From Paracoccaceae bacterium (GTDB lineage Bacteria > Pseudomonadota > Alphaproteobacteria > Rhodobacterales > Rhodobacteraceae): DNA of 5,522 bases. The translations under genes were made by a program, and so were the position numbers. The DNA is taken from contig SLQN01000524.1 of NCBI GenBank assembly GCA_007131465.1, positions 1-5,522 on the forward strand, written 5' to 3'. Positions 4,892 through 5,522 of the stretch are shown piece after piece; the first letter of the stretch is position 1, and every line of letters begins with the position of its first letter. A model generated the notes under the pieces. It had not been told where the DNA came from. It searched no databases and saw nothing but the letters and a program-made list of their open reading frames with translations.

Positions 4892-5522
4892 ATGTCAGGC
4901 TCATCCTTTCTTCTTGCCGACCCTGCCCCGCGCGCGCAGCGTCTGGAGCTTGCGCTGGCCGAAGGGCTTGCGCTGCCCGATGGCGTAATTTCCGTGCTGC
5001 GCCCCCGCGCGGGCGAGGGATTCGGGCCGCTGGGCACTGAACGCCTGACACTGGTGACGGGGTTTCGCCCGGACTTTGATGCGTTCACGCAGGCCGGATA
5101 CCGCGTGACGCAAGCGCCCGGCCCGGCCCCGGTAGCACTGGTCTGTCTGCCGCGTGCGCGCGCCGAGGGGCTGGCGCTGATCGCCGAGGCCGTCGCGCAG
5201 GGTGCGCGGCTCATCATGGTGGACGGGCAGAAGACCGATGGCATCGAATCCGTGATGAAGGCTGTCCGCGCGCGGGTGGCGCTTGGGGGCAGCTTGTCCA
5301 AGGCGCATGGCAAGCTGTTCTGGTTCGCCCCTGAGGGCGCGGATTTCAGCGACTGGCAGGCCCTTCCCGGCACAGTATCGGACCCGGTGCTGGGGGTGTT
5401 CCAGACCCTGCCGGGCGTTTTCTCTGCCGATGGGGTGGACCCCGGGTCGGCGCTGCTGGCACAGCACCTGCCCGACACACTGCCCGCACGGATGGCCGAC
5501 CTGGGGGCGGGCTGGGGCTATC
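4892..5522 (+). CDS. Class I SAM-dependent methyltransferase, RsmC/RlmG-like (partial, runs off right edge)
   Basis: An open frame from ATG 4892 gives 210 codons (MSGSSFLLADPAPRAQ...) with no stop before the window ends. The RsmC family methylates a guanine N2 of rRNA (G1207 of 16S in E. coli), using an inactive N-terminal methyltransferase-like domain followed by the active one. Residues 1 to about 160 fit the N-terminal domain, including VDGQKTDGIESV (110-121) and SKAHGKLFWF (136-145). LPGVFSADGVDPGSALL (173-189) is the linker signature of RsmC-like enzymes. MADLGAGWGY (201-210) is the SAM-binding motif I of the active domain, just as the window ends. The NPPF-type catalytic motif would lie beyond the edge and cannot be seen. 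An amber stop (clpS) lies in the same frame seven codons upstream, so 4892 is the first ATG; no good ribosome site precedes it, which suggests coupling to clpS translation. It probably shares the clpS transcript. Confidence 0.85.
   Translation, partial: MSGSSFLLADPAPRAQRLELALAEGLALPDGVISVLRPRAGEGFGPLGTERLTLVTGFRPDFDAFTQAGYRVTQAPGPAPVALVCLPRARAEGLALIAEAVAQGARLIMVDGQKTDGIESVMKAVRARVALGGSLSKAHGKLFWFAPEGADFSDWQALPGTVSDPVLGVFQTLPGVFSADGVDPGSALLAQHLPDTLPARMADLGAGWGY

Noticed and set aside
4837..5478. Minus-strand open frames of 213 and 188 codons opposite the methyltransferase
   Set aside because: The plus-strand frame shows RsmC-like signatures and a SAM-binding motif; the minus frames are Ser/Arg/Ala-rich shadows.
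1..5522. Mobile element, phage, CRISPR, toxin-antitoxin or defence system
   Set aside because: No transposase, integrase, terminal repeats, spaced direct repeats or small paired genes are seen; every long gene is a known core family.

Overview
The window is GC-rich chromosomal DNA that looks like an alphaproteobacterium, most likely of the Rhodobacteraceae (Rhodobacter/Paracoccus/Roseobacter group). The basis is recognition by eye of protein families, not a database search: a DinB polymerase with an N-terminal four-cysteine extension, a serine D-Ala-D-Ala carboxypeptidase carrying a long acidic linker and a C-terminal SPOR domain, an alphaproteobacterial-type ClpS, and an RsmC-like methyltransferase. 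It reads as ordinary, well-kept core genome. I see no insertion sequence, phage gene, CRISPR array, tRNA or rRNA.

Layout. Minus strand, read right to left: a HAD-family hydrolase (4430 to 3726); a 285-base intergenic stretch with the likely promoter and a 12-bp perfect palindrome; the D-Ala-D-Ala carboxypeptidase (3440 to 1341); then, after only 45 bases, DNA polymerase IV dinB (1295 to 42). The first 41 bases are the region just downstream of dinB and may hold the start of another minus-strand gene. Plus strand: from a 92-base divergent region upstream of the HAD gene, clpS (4523 to 4873) and, 18 bases later and in the same reading frame, a class I methyltransferase (from 4892, cut by the right edge). 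This last gene is open to the window end and is the main item a simple closed-ORF search would miss.

Functions. The carboxypeptidase trims the terminal D-Ala of peptidoglycan pentapeptides in the periplasm and is probably directed to the division septum by its SPOR domain. DinB does error-prone translesion synthesis; its close spacing suggests it is transcribed with the carboxypeptidase, and no alphaproteobacterial LexA box is visible upstream of either. ClpS delivers N-degron substrates to ClpAP; clpA itself is not in the window. The methyltransferase probably modifies rRNA. The genes do not form one pathway. Two short transcription units (carboxypeptidase-dinB and clpS-methyltransferase) lie on either side of a single HAD gene.

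I did not find a convincing undescribed system. The more interesting points are an unusual Cys-x-Cys in the carboxypeptidase catalytic domain that coincides with a DNA hairpin, a duplicated peptide in its linker, a degenerate clamp-binding motif in DinB, and two small inverted repeats in promoter or leader regions.
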